64,000 nucleotides of DNA from HK1 sp965215295 (lineage in GTDB: Bacteria > Pseudomonadota > Gammaproteobacteria > HK1): positions 868,001-932,000 of the forward strand of contig OZ244045.1 in the NCBI GenBank assembly GCA_965215295.1, given 5' to 3'. Below, piece by piece: positions 32,142-40,245 of the stretch; position 1 is the stretch's first letter; each line of letters opens with the position of its first letter. The translations under genes were made by a program, and so were the position numbers. The notes beneath the pieces are model-generated. The model saw only the letters and a list, made by a program, of their open reading frames with translations, did no database searches and was not told the DNA's origin.

Positions 32142-33911
32142 ATGGCCGATCCACTGACCGTTTCCGTTCCCGACATCGGCGACTTCAGCGACGTTCCGGT
32201 CATCGAGGTGCTCGTCTCGCCCGGCGACCGGGTGGAGGTCGAGACCCCCCTCGTCACCCTGGAGAGCGACAAGGCGACGATGGACGTGCCCTCGCCCCGT
32301 TCGGGGACCGTCGAGTCGGTCCTGGTCGCGGTCGGCGACGCGGTTTCGCAGGGCACGCCGCTGCTGACCGTCGCCCCCGACGCCGCTTCGCGACCGCGTG
32401 GCGCACCGGAGACGGACAGCGGTGGAGCGCCCGAGGTCCGCGACGCACCGGCGCGGTCCGCCGGAGCACCCGCCGCGACGGCCGCCGACATCGAGGCGGA
32501 TGTCGTGGTCCTGGGAGCGGGGCCCGGTGGCTACACCGCGGCGTTCCGCGCCGCGGACCTCGGACTTCGCACCGTGCTGGTCGAGCGCTATCCGGCCCTG
32601 GGCGGGGTATGCCTCAACGTCGGGTGCATCCCGTCGAAGGCGCTGCTCCACGCCGCCGCGGTCATCGACGGCGCGGGCGAGATGGGCGCGCACGGCATCG
32701 AGTTCGGACCGCCGTCGATCGATCTCGCCAAGCTCGCGGGCTGGAAGGACGGGGTCGTCGGGCGGCTCACCCGCGGGCTCGCCGGTCTCGCGAAGCAGCG
32801 CAAGGTCCGGGTCGTGCAGGGCGCCGGCGCATTCTCCTCGCCGCATCGCCTCGACGTCGAGACCGCCGACGGGATCACCGGGATCGGGTTCGAGCGCGCG
32901 ATCATCGCGGCCGGCTCGCAGGCGGTCGAGATCCCCTCCTTCCCGAACGACGATCCGCGGCTGATGGACTCGACCGATGCGCTCGTGCTCGACGACGTGC
33001 CGGACCGCCTCCTCGTCATCGGCGGCGGCATCATCGGGCTGGAGATGGCCACCGTGTATGCGGCGCTCGGCGCGCGGGTGAGCGTGGTCGAGCTGATGGA
33101 CGGACTCATTCCGGGCTGCGACCGCGATCTGGTGAAGCCGCTGGAGCAGCGCATCCGCGCCCGGTACGAATCGATCCGGCTCGCGACCCGGGTCACCGGC
33201 GTCTCGCCGGAAAGTTCGGGGCTGCGGGTCTCGTTCGAAGGCGCGGACGGGTCCGCCGACGCGGCTTCCGAGGAAGTGTTCGACCGCGTCCTCGTCGCGG
33301 TGGGGCGGCGCCCCAACGGCGACCGGATCGGCGCGGAGAACGCCGGCGTGCACGTCGACGCGCAAGGCTTCATTCCTGCCGATCGCCAGCAGCGCACCAA
33401 CGTCGAGCACATCTTCGCCATCGGCGACGTCGCGGGTCCCCCGATGCTCGCCCACAAGGCGACCCACGAAGGCAAGGTGGCGGCGGAAGTGTGCGCCGGG
33501 CACAAGGCGGGCTTCGATGCGCTGGCCATCCCCAGCGTCGCGTACACCGATCCGGAGGTCGCCTGGACGGGGCTCACCGAGACCGCGGCGCGCGCGCAGG
33601 GGGTCGAGTTCGACAAGGCGACCTTCCCGTGGGCGGCGAGCGGGCGGGCGCTGGGCATCGGCCGGGCCGAGGGGCTGACCAAGGTGCTGTTCGACCGCGA
33701 GACCGGCCGGTTGCTCGGCGCGGGCATCGTCGGACCCCACGCCGGCGACCTCGTCGCGGAGGCGACGCTCGCCATCGAGATGGGCGCGGACGCCCGCGAC
33801 ATCGGCCTCACCATCCATCCCCATCCGACGCTGTCGGAGACGATCAACTTCGCGGCCGAGATGGTCGAGGGAACGATCACGGACCTCTACCTGCCGCGCC
33901 GCTCGAAGTAG
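32142..33911 (+). CDS. lpdA: Dihydrolipoyl dehydrogenase with N-terminal lipoyl domain (E3)
   Basis: Reoxidises the lipoyl groups of the complex with FAD and NAD. The 589 residues are longer than a plain E3 (about 475) because a complete lipoyl domain (K44 in ESDKATMDVP) and a linker precede the flavoprotein. FAD-binding GAGPGGYTAAF follows; the redox disulfide is C157/C162 in GGVCLNVGCIPSKAL; NAD-binding GGGIIGLEMATVY comes next; the C-terminal interface with the catalytic base is in IHPHPTLSE. The ATG at 32142 is 91 bases after aceF. This fused form is known in several proteobacteria. Confidence 0.96.
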   Translation: MADPLTVSVPDIGDFSDVPVIEVLVSPGDRVEVETPLVTLESDKATMDVPSPRSGTVESVLVAVGDAVSQGTPLLTVAPDAASRPRGAPETDSGGAPEVRDAPARSAGAPAATAADIEADVVVLGAGPGGYTAAFRAADLGLRTVLVERYPALGGVCLNVGCIPSKALLHAAAVIDGAGEMGAHGIEFGPPSIDLAKLAGWKDGVVGRLTRGLAGLAKQRKVRVVQGAGAFSSPHRLDVETADGITGIGFERAIIAAGSQAVEIPSFPNDDPRLMDSTDALVLDDVPDRLLVIGGGIIGLEMATVYAALGARVSVVELMDGLIPGCDRDLVKPLEQRIRARYESIRLATRVTGVSPESSGLRVSFEGADGSADAASEEVFDRVLVAVGRRPNGDRIGAENAGVHVDAQGFIPADRQQRTNVEHIFAIGDVAGPPMLAHKATHEGKVAAEVCAGHKAGFDALAIPSVAYTDPEVAWTGLTETAARAQGVEFDKATFPWAASGRALGIGRAEGLTKVLFDRETGRLLGAGIVGPHAGDLVAEATLAIEMGADARDIGLTIHPHPTLSETINFAAEMVEGTITDLYLPRRSK

Positions 33912-33942
33912 TCCGGGCCGCCGAAACCGGGCCCGCATCCGC

Positions 33943-34734
33943 ATGACCGCAGCGCTCTCATCGTCCGTGGCCGGAACGGGGCCCCCCGCCATCGTCCTGC
34001 ACGGCCTGTTCGGCTCCGGGGTCAACTGGCGGTCCATCGCGCGGCGTCTCGAACACCGGCTCGAATGCCACCTGGTCGACCAGCGCAACCACGGCCGTTC
34101 GCCGCATGCGCGCGGCATGGCGTATCCGGCCCTCGCCGGGGACGTGCTCGCCTACCTCGATGCGCACCGGATCGATCGGGCCGGCCTCATCGGGCACAGC
34201 ATGGGCGGCAAGACCGCGATGACCCTCGCCCTGCGCGCCCCCGAGCGTGTCCGCTGGCTCGTCGTCGCCGACATCGCGCCGGCCCGCTCGCCGGGCGACC
34301 ACCGGCCGATCATCGACGCGCTGAGGTCGCTGCGGCTCGACGCCCTCGGCTCCCGCGCCGGTGCGGACGCCGCCCTCGCCCCGGCGATCCCCGACCCGGG
34401 GCTGCGCGGGTTCCTGCTCCGGAACCTGGTCTCCGACGGCGGGCGCCTGCGCTGGCGTATCGACCTGGAGGCGATCGCCGCGGCGCTGCCCGACCTCGCC
34501 GACTTCCCGTCCGCGCCGCCGGGCGCCGTCCATGAAGGCCCGGTCCTGTTCCTGCGCGGCGAGCGATCCGACTATCTGGCCGCGCACCACACGCCGCGTA
34601 TCCGCGCCCTCTTCCCCGCCGCGTCCATCGTCACCATCGCGGGGGCCGGCCATTGGCTGCACGCCGAGCAGCCGGCCGCGGTCACCGCGCGGATCGAACG
34701 GTTCCTCGACGAGGCCGCCGCCGGCGGCTCATGA
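33943..34734 (+). CDS. Alpha/beta hydrolase (YbfF-like esterase)
   Basis: A 263-residue alpha/beta hydrolase similar in build to the YbfF/acyl-thioesterase group. The oxyanion-hole HGLFGSGVNW is at about residues 25-34, the VDQRNHGRSPH block is typical of YbfF, and the nucleophile elbow is IGHSMGGKTAM. The acid sits in LRGERSDYL and the histidine in GAGHWLHAEQP, so the triad is complete. It starts 31 bases after lpdA and its stop overlaps the first Liv ATPase as ATGA. The physiological ester is unknown. Confidence 0.82.
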   Translation: MTAALSSSVAGTGPPAIVLHGLFGSGVNWRSIARRLEHRLECHLVDQRNHGRSPHARGMAYPALAGDVLAYLDAHRIDRAGLIGHSMGGKTAMTLALRAPERVRWLVVADIAPARSPGDHRPIIDALRSLRLDALGSRAGADAALAPAIPDPGLRGFLLRNLVSDGGRLRWRIDLEAIAAALPDLADFPSAPPGAVHEGPVLFLRGERSDYLAAHHTPRIRALFPAASIVTIAGAGHWLHAEQPAAVTARIERFLDEAAAGGS

Positions 34735-35537
34735 TCGGCAGAGTCCGGTCATGCAGGCCGGTGCTCGAGCTGCGCGGACTCTCGAAGCACTTCGGCGGGG
34801 TCAGAGCCCTCGACGGGCTGGACCTGACCGTCGACGAGGGCGAGATCTTCGGCTTGATCGGCCCCAACGGCTCGGGCAAGAACACCACCATCAACCTGAT
34901 CTGCGGCGTGTACGGAGAAACAGCCGGCACTGTGCACTTTCGCGGGGACCTGATGAACGGCAAGCCCCCGCACCAGCGGCTGCGGGCCGGCATCGCTCGC
35001 ACCTTCCAGAACATCCGGCTGTTTCCGAACCTCACGGTGTGGCAAAACCTGTGGGTGGCGCAGAACTCGCCCCGGGACATCTCCGCGCAAGGCTTTCCGG
35101 CGCGCTGGTTCGGCGCCACCCGCCGGACGCGGAAGGAGATCGCCGAGCTGCTGGAGCTCGCCGATCTGGGCCACAAGGGCGACGAGCTGGCGTCCAATCT
35201 CGCATTCGGGGAGCAGCGGCGACTGGAGTTCGCGCGCGCCGCGGCGACCTGCCCGAAGCTGCTGCTGCTCGACGAGCCGGCGGCCGGCATGAGCCGCCAG
35301 GAGATCGACGATCTGAGCCGGCGTATCCGCCGGGTGCGCGACTCGGGGGTGACGATCCTGCTGGTCGAGCACGTGATGGAGCTCGTCATGGGGGTGACGG
35401 AGCGGATCGCGGTGCTCAACTTCGGGCACAGGATCGCCTTCGGCACTCCGGGCGAGGTGCAGCGCGACGAGGCCGTGCAGGAGGCCTACCTCGGGACATC
35501 CGCCTTCGAGGGGCCCCCGGGGGACGGGAGCGCCTGA
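34731..35537 (+). CDS. LivG-like ABC ATPase with altered Walker A
   Basis: ATP-binding subunit of the branched-chain amino acid (HAAT) family, LivG type, 268 residues. ARTFQNIRLFPNLTV and the C-terminal YLGTS end are typical LivG, and the signature loop reads LAFGEQRRLEFARA. Walker B LLLLDEPAAGM and the switch histidine in LLVEHVMEL are intact. Walker A reads GPNGSGKNTT: the Ser/Thr that should follow the lysine and bind Mg is asparagine (codon aac). That residue is nearly invariant in active ABC ATPases, so activity is doubtful. The ATG overlaps the hydrolase stop by four bases. First of four ATPase genes in the cluster. Confidence 0.88.
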   Translation: MIGRVRSCRPVLELRGLSKHFGGVRALDGLDLTVDEGEIFGLIGPNGSGKNTTINLICGVYGETAGTVHFRGDLMNGKPPHQRLRAGIARTFQNIRLFPNLTVWQNLWVAQNSPRDISAQGFPARWFGATRRTRKEIAELLELADLGHKGDELASNLAFGEQRRLEFARAAATCPKLLLLDEPAAGMSRQEIDDLSRRIRRVRDSGVTILLVEHVMELVMGVTERIAVLNFGHRIAFGTPGEVQRDEAVQEAYLGTSAFEGPPGDGSA

Positions 35538-35541
35538 GCCG

Positions 35542-36258
35542 ATGCTGAGCGTCCGGGATCTCGTCACCTCCTACGGAAACATCGAGGCGTTGCGAGGCAT
35601 CAGCCTCGATGCGGCCGAGGGCGAGATCACGTGTCTGCTCGGACCCAACGGCGCGGGCAAGACCACGACCATGTTCACCATCGCGGGGGTCCTGTCCGCC
35701 AAGTCCGGCTCCGTGGTCTTGGGCGGCGAGGACCTGACCCGGTTACCGGCCGCGAAAGTGGTGTCCAAGGGCATCGCGCTGGTGCCCGAGAACCGCCTGG
35801 TGTTTCCGCGCATGGACGTCGAGGAGAACCTCCACGCCGGCGCCTATGCCCGGCGGGCGTCCGCGGCGCAGATCGCGGCCGATGTCGCGGACATCTATCG
35901 GCGTTTCCCTCGCCTGGAAGAACGCAAGGGCCAGCTTGCCGGCACCCTGTCGGGAGGCGAGCAGCAGATGCTGGCCATCGCCAGGGGGTTGATGACCCGT
36001 CCCAGGATTCTGCTGATGGACGAGCCGTCCGTCGGCCTGGCCCCGCTCGTGGTCGAGGAGATCTTCGACATCATCCGCGAATTGAACGCGGACGGGGTCA
36101 CGATTCTCCTGGTCGAGCAGAACGCCCACATGGCGCTCGCCGTGGCCCACCGGTTCTATCTCATCGAAGGCGGGGAGATCACCTTCTCGGGGTCGCCCGG
36201 CGAGCTCGAAGAAGACGAGGTGATTCGCCGGGCCTACCTCGGGGCGCAGAAGGAGTAG
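35542..36258 (+). CDS. LivF-like ABC ATPase
   Basis: A 238-residue ATPase of the HAAT family, LivF type. All nucleotide motifs are normal: Walker A GPNGAGKTTT, signature LSGGEQQMLAIARGL, Walker B ILLMDEPSVGL, switch region LLVEQNAHMAL. It starts four bases after the first LivG-like gene, so the two are co-translated. It is the only ATPase in this cluster with an intact frame and fully normal Walker A. Confidence 0.9.
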   Translation: MLSVRDLVTSYGNIEALRGISLDAAEGEITCLLGPNGAGKTTTMFTIAGVLSAKSGSVVLGGEDLTRLPAAKVVSKGIALVPENRLVFPRMDVEENLHAGAYARRASAAQIAADVADIYRRFPRLEERKGQLAGTLSGGEQQMLAIARGLMTRPRILLMDEPSVGLAPLVVEEIFDIIRELNADGVTILLVEQNAHMALAVAHRFYLIEGGEITFSGSPGELEEDEVIRRAYLGAQKE

Positions 36259-36285
36259 CCACACCCCGGACCGGAGACGCGAGCC

Positions 36286-37185
36286 GTGATCGATTTCGTC
36301 CAGAACACCATCGACGGCATCATGTTCGGCTCGTCCTATGCGTTGCTGGCGATCGGCTTCACCATCGTCTTCGGCGTGATGCGCCGGCTCAACCTCGCAT
36401 TCGGCGCCAGCATCATGCTCGGCGCGTACGCCGGCACGTGGCTGCACGTGCATCACCAGGTCCACGTGCTGGTCGTCGTCCTGACGACGCTGGCGTGCAC
36501 CGTTCTCGCCGGCATCTACGTCGAGCGGCTGTGCTTCCATGCCGTGCGCCGCGACGCCGCGCTCGCGTCCATGGTGTCGAGCTTCGTGATCTGGATGCAG
36601 CTGGAAGAAGTCGCCCTTCACCTGCTGCCCGAGCGCACCTACGCCTTTCCCTCCCTCTTCGTCGCCGGCTCCTTCGAGCTCGGACCCTTCCTGTTCCGGG
36701 GGGAGCAGACGACGATGCTGGTGCTGGCCGCGGTCATGGTCGGGGCCCTGCACCTCGTGCTGTACCGCACCCGCTACGGCCTGGCGCTGCGGGCGATCTC
36801 CGAGAGCCCGCGCGCCGCCGGCTACATGGGCATCGATACGGCGTGGGTCATGCTGTGCGCCTTCGCGCTGGTGTCCCTGGTGGGCGGGGTCGCGGGCTAC
36901 GCCATCCTGGCCACGGATGAGCAGATCACGCCGTTCTTCGGCCTGTGGGCCACCTTCAAGGGCCTCATCGCGATGATGCTGGGCGGCATGGGCTCGCTCC
37001 CGGGGGCGATCCTGGGCGGCCTGGTGCTCGGCGTGGTCGAGGCCCATGCCCTGTGGTACCTGGGCAACGAGTACAAGGATCTGAGCGCCTACGTGCTGCT
37101 GTTCGCGATGCTGGTGCTGCGGCCCGGCGGCCTCATGGGCCAGCGCATTCTCGGTCGCGAGGAGCTCGCCTTCCGGCGAGTCTGA
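36286..37185 (+). CDS. LivH-like branched-chain amino acid ABC permease
   Basis: An integral membrane permease of 299 residues, BPD_transp_2 family, LivH type, with about eight hydrophobic segments. The N-terminal DGIMFGSSYALLAIGFTIVF and the EAA-like loop region TFKGLIAMMLGGMGSLPGAI are typical. Start GTG at 36286. It pairs with the LivM-like gene three bases downstream. The substrate class (branched-chain amino acids, amides, urea or others) cannot be set because no binding protein is present. Confidence 0.9.
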   Translation: MIDFVQNTIDGIMFGSSYALLAIGFTIVFGVMRRLNLAFGASIMLGAYAGTWLHVHHQVHVLVVVLTTLACTVLAGIYVERLCFHAVRRDAALASMVSSFVIWMQLEEVALHLLPERTYAFPSLFVAGSFELGPFLFRGEQTTMLVLAAVMVGALHLVLYRTRYGLALRAISESPRAAGYMGIDTAWVMLCAFALVSLVGGVAGYAILATDEQITPFFGLWATFKGLIAMMLGGMGSLPGAILGGLVLGVVEAHALWYLGNEYKDLSAYVLLFAMLVLRPGGLMGQRILGREELAFRRV

Positions 37186-37188
37186 GTC

Positions 37189-38106
37189 GTGGACGACTAC
37201 CTCGTCACGGTGCTGTCGAACATCGGGATGGTCTCGTTCATCGCGCTGTCGGCCTACCTGCTGCTGGTCACCGGCGAGATCTCCTTCGGTCAGCAGGCCT
37301 ACTTCGGCCTCGGCGCCTATGCGGCCGGCGCCGCGACCGCGATGCTTCTCCTTCCGATCTGGGCCGGCATTCTCATCGGCGCGTGCGTGGCCGGACTCAT
37401 GGCGATGGTGGTGGGGGCGGTGACCCTGCGGCTCAGCGGGCTGTACTTCTCGATCTCGACCCTGGCGTTCGCGGAGATGGTGCGTCTGATCCTGCTGACC
37501 GTCGAGGTGCAGGTCGAGGTCGACGGAGAGAGGGCCGGCCCGGACGGCGCCAACGGATTCCACGACATCCGCTGGATGTTCGAACGCGACATCAGCCTGA
37601 CCGAGTTCATGCTCCTCATCTACGGGCTACTGGCGCTGGTGCTGATTGCGCTGCTGCTGGTCGAGCGTTCCCGTCTGGGCTCGGTGTTCAGAATGCTCGG
37701 CTCCGACGACCTGCTGGCCGAGATGCAGGGCCTCGACACCGTGCGGTACCGCATTGTGGCCGCCGGGACGGCCGGTGCGGTCGCCGGCATCGGCGGCGCG
37801 CTCTACGCCCACTTCACCACCTACGTGGAGCCGCAGTTCTTCAACGTGATGCTCGGCGTGCACGCCCTCGCCTACGGCCTGATCGGCGGCCTCGGCACCG
37901 CGTTCGGGCCGCTCGTCGGCGTCGCCATCGACATCGGCTTTCTGGAAGCGGTGCGGTTCATCCAGGGCTACCGGATGATCGTATTCGGCGGCCTGGTGGC
38001 GGTGCTGCTGATCTTCATGCCCCGAGGCATCCTCGACGAGGAGCGGGTGCACCGGCTGAAGGCGCTGCTCTCGAGACGGACCCATGCTCGCGCTCAACGG
38101 CATTGA
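37189..38106 (+). CDS. LivM-like branched-chain amino acid ABC permease
   Basis: Second permease subunit, 305 residues, LivM type: LVTGEISFGQQAYFGLGAYA near the N-terminus and HALAYGLIGGLGTAFGPLVG near the end are family hallmarks. Start is GTG 37189. Its last 23 bases overlap the start of the next ATPase gene, in a different frame. Transmembrane prediction by eye gives eight to ten hydrophobic stretches. Confidence 0.9.
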   Translation: MDDYLVTVLSNIGMVSFIALSAYLLLVTGEISFGQQAYFGLGAYAAGAATAMLLLPIWAGILIGACVAGLMAMVVGAVTLRLSGLYFSISTLAFAEMVRLILLTVEVQVEVDGERAGPDGANGFHDIRWMFERDISLTEFMLLIYGLLALVLIALLLVERSRLGSVFRMLGSDDLLAEMQGLDTVRYRIVAAGTAGAVAGIGGALYAHFTTYVEPQFFNVMLGVHALAYGLIGGLGTAFGPLVGVAIDIGFLEAVRFIQGYRMIVFGGLVAVLLIFMPRGILDEERVHRLKALLSRRTHARAQRH

Positions 38107-38847
38107 GAAGCGATTCGGCGCGCTCGCCGCGCTCGCGGACCTCGATCTCGAGGTGACGGCCGGAGAGGTCCTGGGCATCATCGGACCCAATGGCTCGGGC
38201 AAGACCACGCTTCTGAACACCGTGACCGGTGTATACCCACCGAGCGCCGGGCGCGTCTCGTTTCAGGGCATGGACATCACCGGGTGGAAGGGGCACCGGA
38301 TTGCGCGTCTGGGGGTCGTGCGCACCTTTCAGAACATCCGCCTGTTTCCGACCATGACCGTCTTCCACAACGTGTGGGCCGCGCAGCACCACACCACCGG
38401 GTGTCCGGCGGGCTACTCGGCCTGCTGCGAAGCCGGCCGGTGCGCACGTGCGGCGACACGAAAAGTGTGGAGAAGGTGCTGGAGCAAGTGGGGCTTCTCG
38501 AGGATCGGGAGGTGCTGGCCAAGCACCTGCCTCTCCCGGCACGCCGGCGTCTCGAGGTCGCCCGCGCGCTCGCCGTCGATGCAAGGCTGGTGCTGCTCGA
38601 CGAGCCCGCAGGCGGGATGACTCCGGCCGAGACCGCGGACATGGCCCGACTCATCCGCGAGGTCGTCGCTCCGAAACGGACCTGCGTGGTGATCGAGCAC
38701 AAGATGGCGCTGATCGCGCGCGTGTGCACTCGTCTCTGCGTGCTCGACTTCGGCCGCAGGATCGCCGAAGGGCCTCCGCACGAGGTGCTCGCGGACGCGA
38801 AGGTCCGGGAGGTCTACCTAGGTACGGACGATGGGCTCGATGCTTGA
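38084..38847 (+). pseudogene. Second LivG-like ABC ATPase, broken by a one-base frameshift
   Basis: From ATG 38084 the frame encodes a LivG N-terminal half with normal Walker A (GPNGSGKTTLLN) and RTFQNIRLFPTMTVFHNVW, up to AAQHHTTG. There, at bases 38399-38401, homology moves to another frame (VSGGLLGLLRSRP to the end YLGTDDGLDA at 38847). Restoring one G to the ggg run (acc ggg gtg tcc) rejoins them. The second half keeps Walker B LVLLDEPAGGM and the switch histidine IEHKMAL. Its signature loop reads LPLPARRRLEVARA and lacks the usual glycine, which suggests decay beyond the frameshift. Sequencing error or programmed slippage are alternatives. Confidence 0.8.
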
Positions 38848-39592
38848 AGTACACCGGCTGAGCGTCTCCTGCGGCGGCGTGCGCGCGGTCGATGGCGTGT
38901 CCCTGGAGGTTCGGCCCGGGGAGATCGTTTCCATCATCGGCATGAACGGGGCCGGCAAGATGTCGATCCTCAATGCCATCTCAGGTGTCGTGCCGCCCGA
39001 AAGCGGCGAGATCCTGTTCGAAGGGGAGTCGATCGGCGGCTGGCCCGCGCACGCCATCGTCGCTCGCGGCATCGTCCAGGTTCCGGAAGGACGGTTGATC
39101 TTCGGGACCTTGAGCGTGGAAGAGAACCTCCGTGTCGCCGCCCACCAGCGCGGCGGGTTCGTGCTCCGACGGCGCGCTCGCCCGAGCCTGCGTCGCCTGT
39201 TCCCCGCCCTTGCGGACAAGCTGGACCGGCCGGCGGCCAGTCTCAGCGGCGGGGAAGCGCAGATGCTGGCGCTCGCCCGCGGGCTCGAGTCCGAGCCTCG
39301 GCTGCTGCTGCTCGACGAGCCTTCGCTCGGCCTGTCGCCGAAGCTGTCGGCGGCGGTGTTCGATCTGATCCGACGGCTGCGCGACCAAGGGCTCACCATG
39401 CTCCTGGTCGAGCAGAACGTCAGGCGCACCCTGGCCCTCGCCGATCGAGCCTGCGTGCTCGAAGGCGAGCGGATTACCCTCCAGGGCTCCGCGGCGGAGC
39501 TGATGTGCGACGATCGGCTCGTGTCGAACTACCTGGGCATTGCTTCGCCCGCTTCATTCGATCCCGGCCGACCCGTGGAGGCGCAATCATGA
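38831..39592 (+). CDS. Second LivF-like ABC ATPase with altered Walker A
   Basis: A 253-residue LivF-type ATPase. Signature LSGGEAQMLALARGL, Walker B LLLLDEPSLGL and switch LLVEQNVRRTL are normal. Walker A reads GMNGAGKMSI: the Mg-binding Ser/Thr after the lysine is methionine (codon atg). It overlaps the end of the frameshifted LivG-like gene by 17 bases. The ATG at 38831 has an AGGT ahead; ATG 38840 is an alternative. The stop overlaps the start of the secreted FixH-like gene (ATGA). Confidence 0.87.
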   Translation: MGSMLEVHRLSVSCGGVRAVDGVSLEVRPGEIVSIIGMNGAGKMSILNAISGVVPPESGEILFEGESIGGWPAHAIVARGIVQVPEGRLIFGTLSVEENLRVAAHQRGGFVLRRRARPSLRRLFPALADKLDRPAASLSGGEAQMLALARGLESEPRLLLLDEPSLGLSPKLSAAVFDLIRRLRDQGLTMLLVEQNVRRTLALADRACVLEGERITLQGSAAELMCDDRLVSNYLGIASPASFDPGRPVEAQS

Positions 39593-40002
39593 TGAAGACC
39601 CGTCTATCCAGAGTGCTGGTCGTGGCCGGACTGGGGATGCTGCCGACGATGGCCGCCGCGGAGGAGCGAAAGGCGGCCGAGGTGGAGTGCAAGCCGGTCG
39701 AGCAGCAGGCGCTGGTCTACGACTGCATGATCACCCTCCGTGGCAGGAAGAGCGGCACGCCGATCGCCGATGCCGAGTTCATGGTCGGCGCGGACATGCC
39801 GTCCATGCCCGGCGCCCACACTGTTCGTCCCGTGCCCGCCGAGCCGCATGGAGCGCCCGGACATTACCGGGCTCGTATCGAGCTCGAAATGACGGGCGAG
39901 TGGGCTCTCAGGCTCGATTTCACCAAGCCGGGCCGGGACCGCCTGGTCAGGAAGCTCCACTTCGGCGGAGCGGCAGGGCATGGTGAGCACAAGCACGAGT
40001 AG
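39589..40002 (+). CDS. Exported FixH/YtkA-like domain protein with His-rich tail
   Basis: A 137-residue protein with a Sec signal peptide (MMKTRLSRVLVVAGLGMLP, cleavage probably after AAA near residue 25). The mature part is a single Ig-like fold resembling YtkA/FixH domains, which occur with heavy-metal and cytochrome oxidase assembly systems: SGTPIADAEFMVGADMPSMP, then APGHYRARIEL and GEWALRLDF. It has two cysteines and ends in the metal-binding-looking tail HGEHKHE. It starts over the stop of the second LivF-like gene but probably belonged to a metal-handling operon whose next gene has decayed. Confidence 0.7.
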   Translation: MMKTRLSRVLVVAGLGMLPTMAAAEERKAAEVECKPVEQQALVYDCMITLRGRKSGTPIADAEFMVGADMPSMPGAHTVRPVPAEPHGAPGHYRARIELEMTGEWALRLDFTKPGRDRLVRKLHFGGAAGHGEHKHE

Positions 40003-40005
40003 GAC

Positions 40006-40240
40006 TTGAACAAGGAGCGCAAGCACGAATCCGGCATGTCACATGGCGGCAAGGACGAGGAAATGGGCCATGGAGGTCATGGAGAGAAGCAGACCGAATG
40101 AATGGTCGGACGGAAGCGGTGCAGATCGATCCGGCGACGCGCCCTTGCTCTCACCATGCGGCATCGAGTATGCGGTGCGGCACTCCCTCGCCGCTCACCA
40201 TCGACTACGGCTCCAAGACCAAACGCAGGGGTTGATGAAC
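40006..40240 (+). pseudogene. Probable decayed His-rich / YHS-type metal domain gene
   Basis: Directly after the FixH-like gene, TTG 40006 opens a 31-codon frame rich in His and Gly (SHGGKDEEMGHGGHGEKQ). At its TGA, an overlapping ATG (40098) opens a further 45-codon frame with IDPATRPCSHHA and RCGTPSP, while neighbouring frames give GIEYAV and SLAAHH. Together, across frames, these resemble a His-rich linker followed by a YHS domain (normally DPVCGM, DPATA, HH, EYYFCS, C). The order fits the N-terminus of a copper ATPase or a standalone YHS protein that has lost its frame. The cysteine-containing CGM core is not visible, so this is tentative. Confidence 0.35.
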
Positions 40241-40245
40241 AGCAC

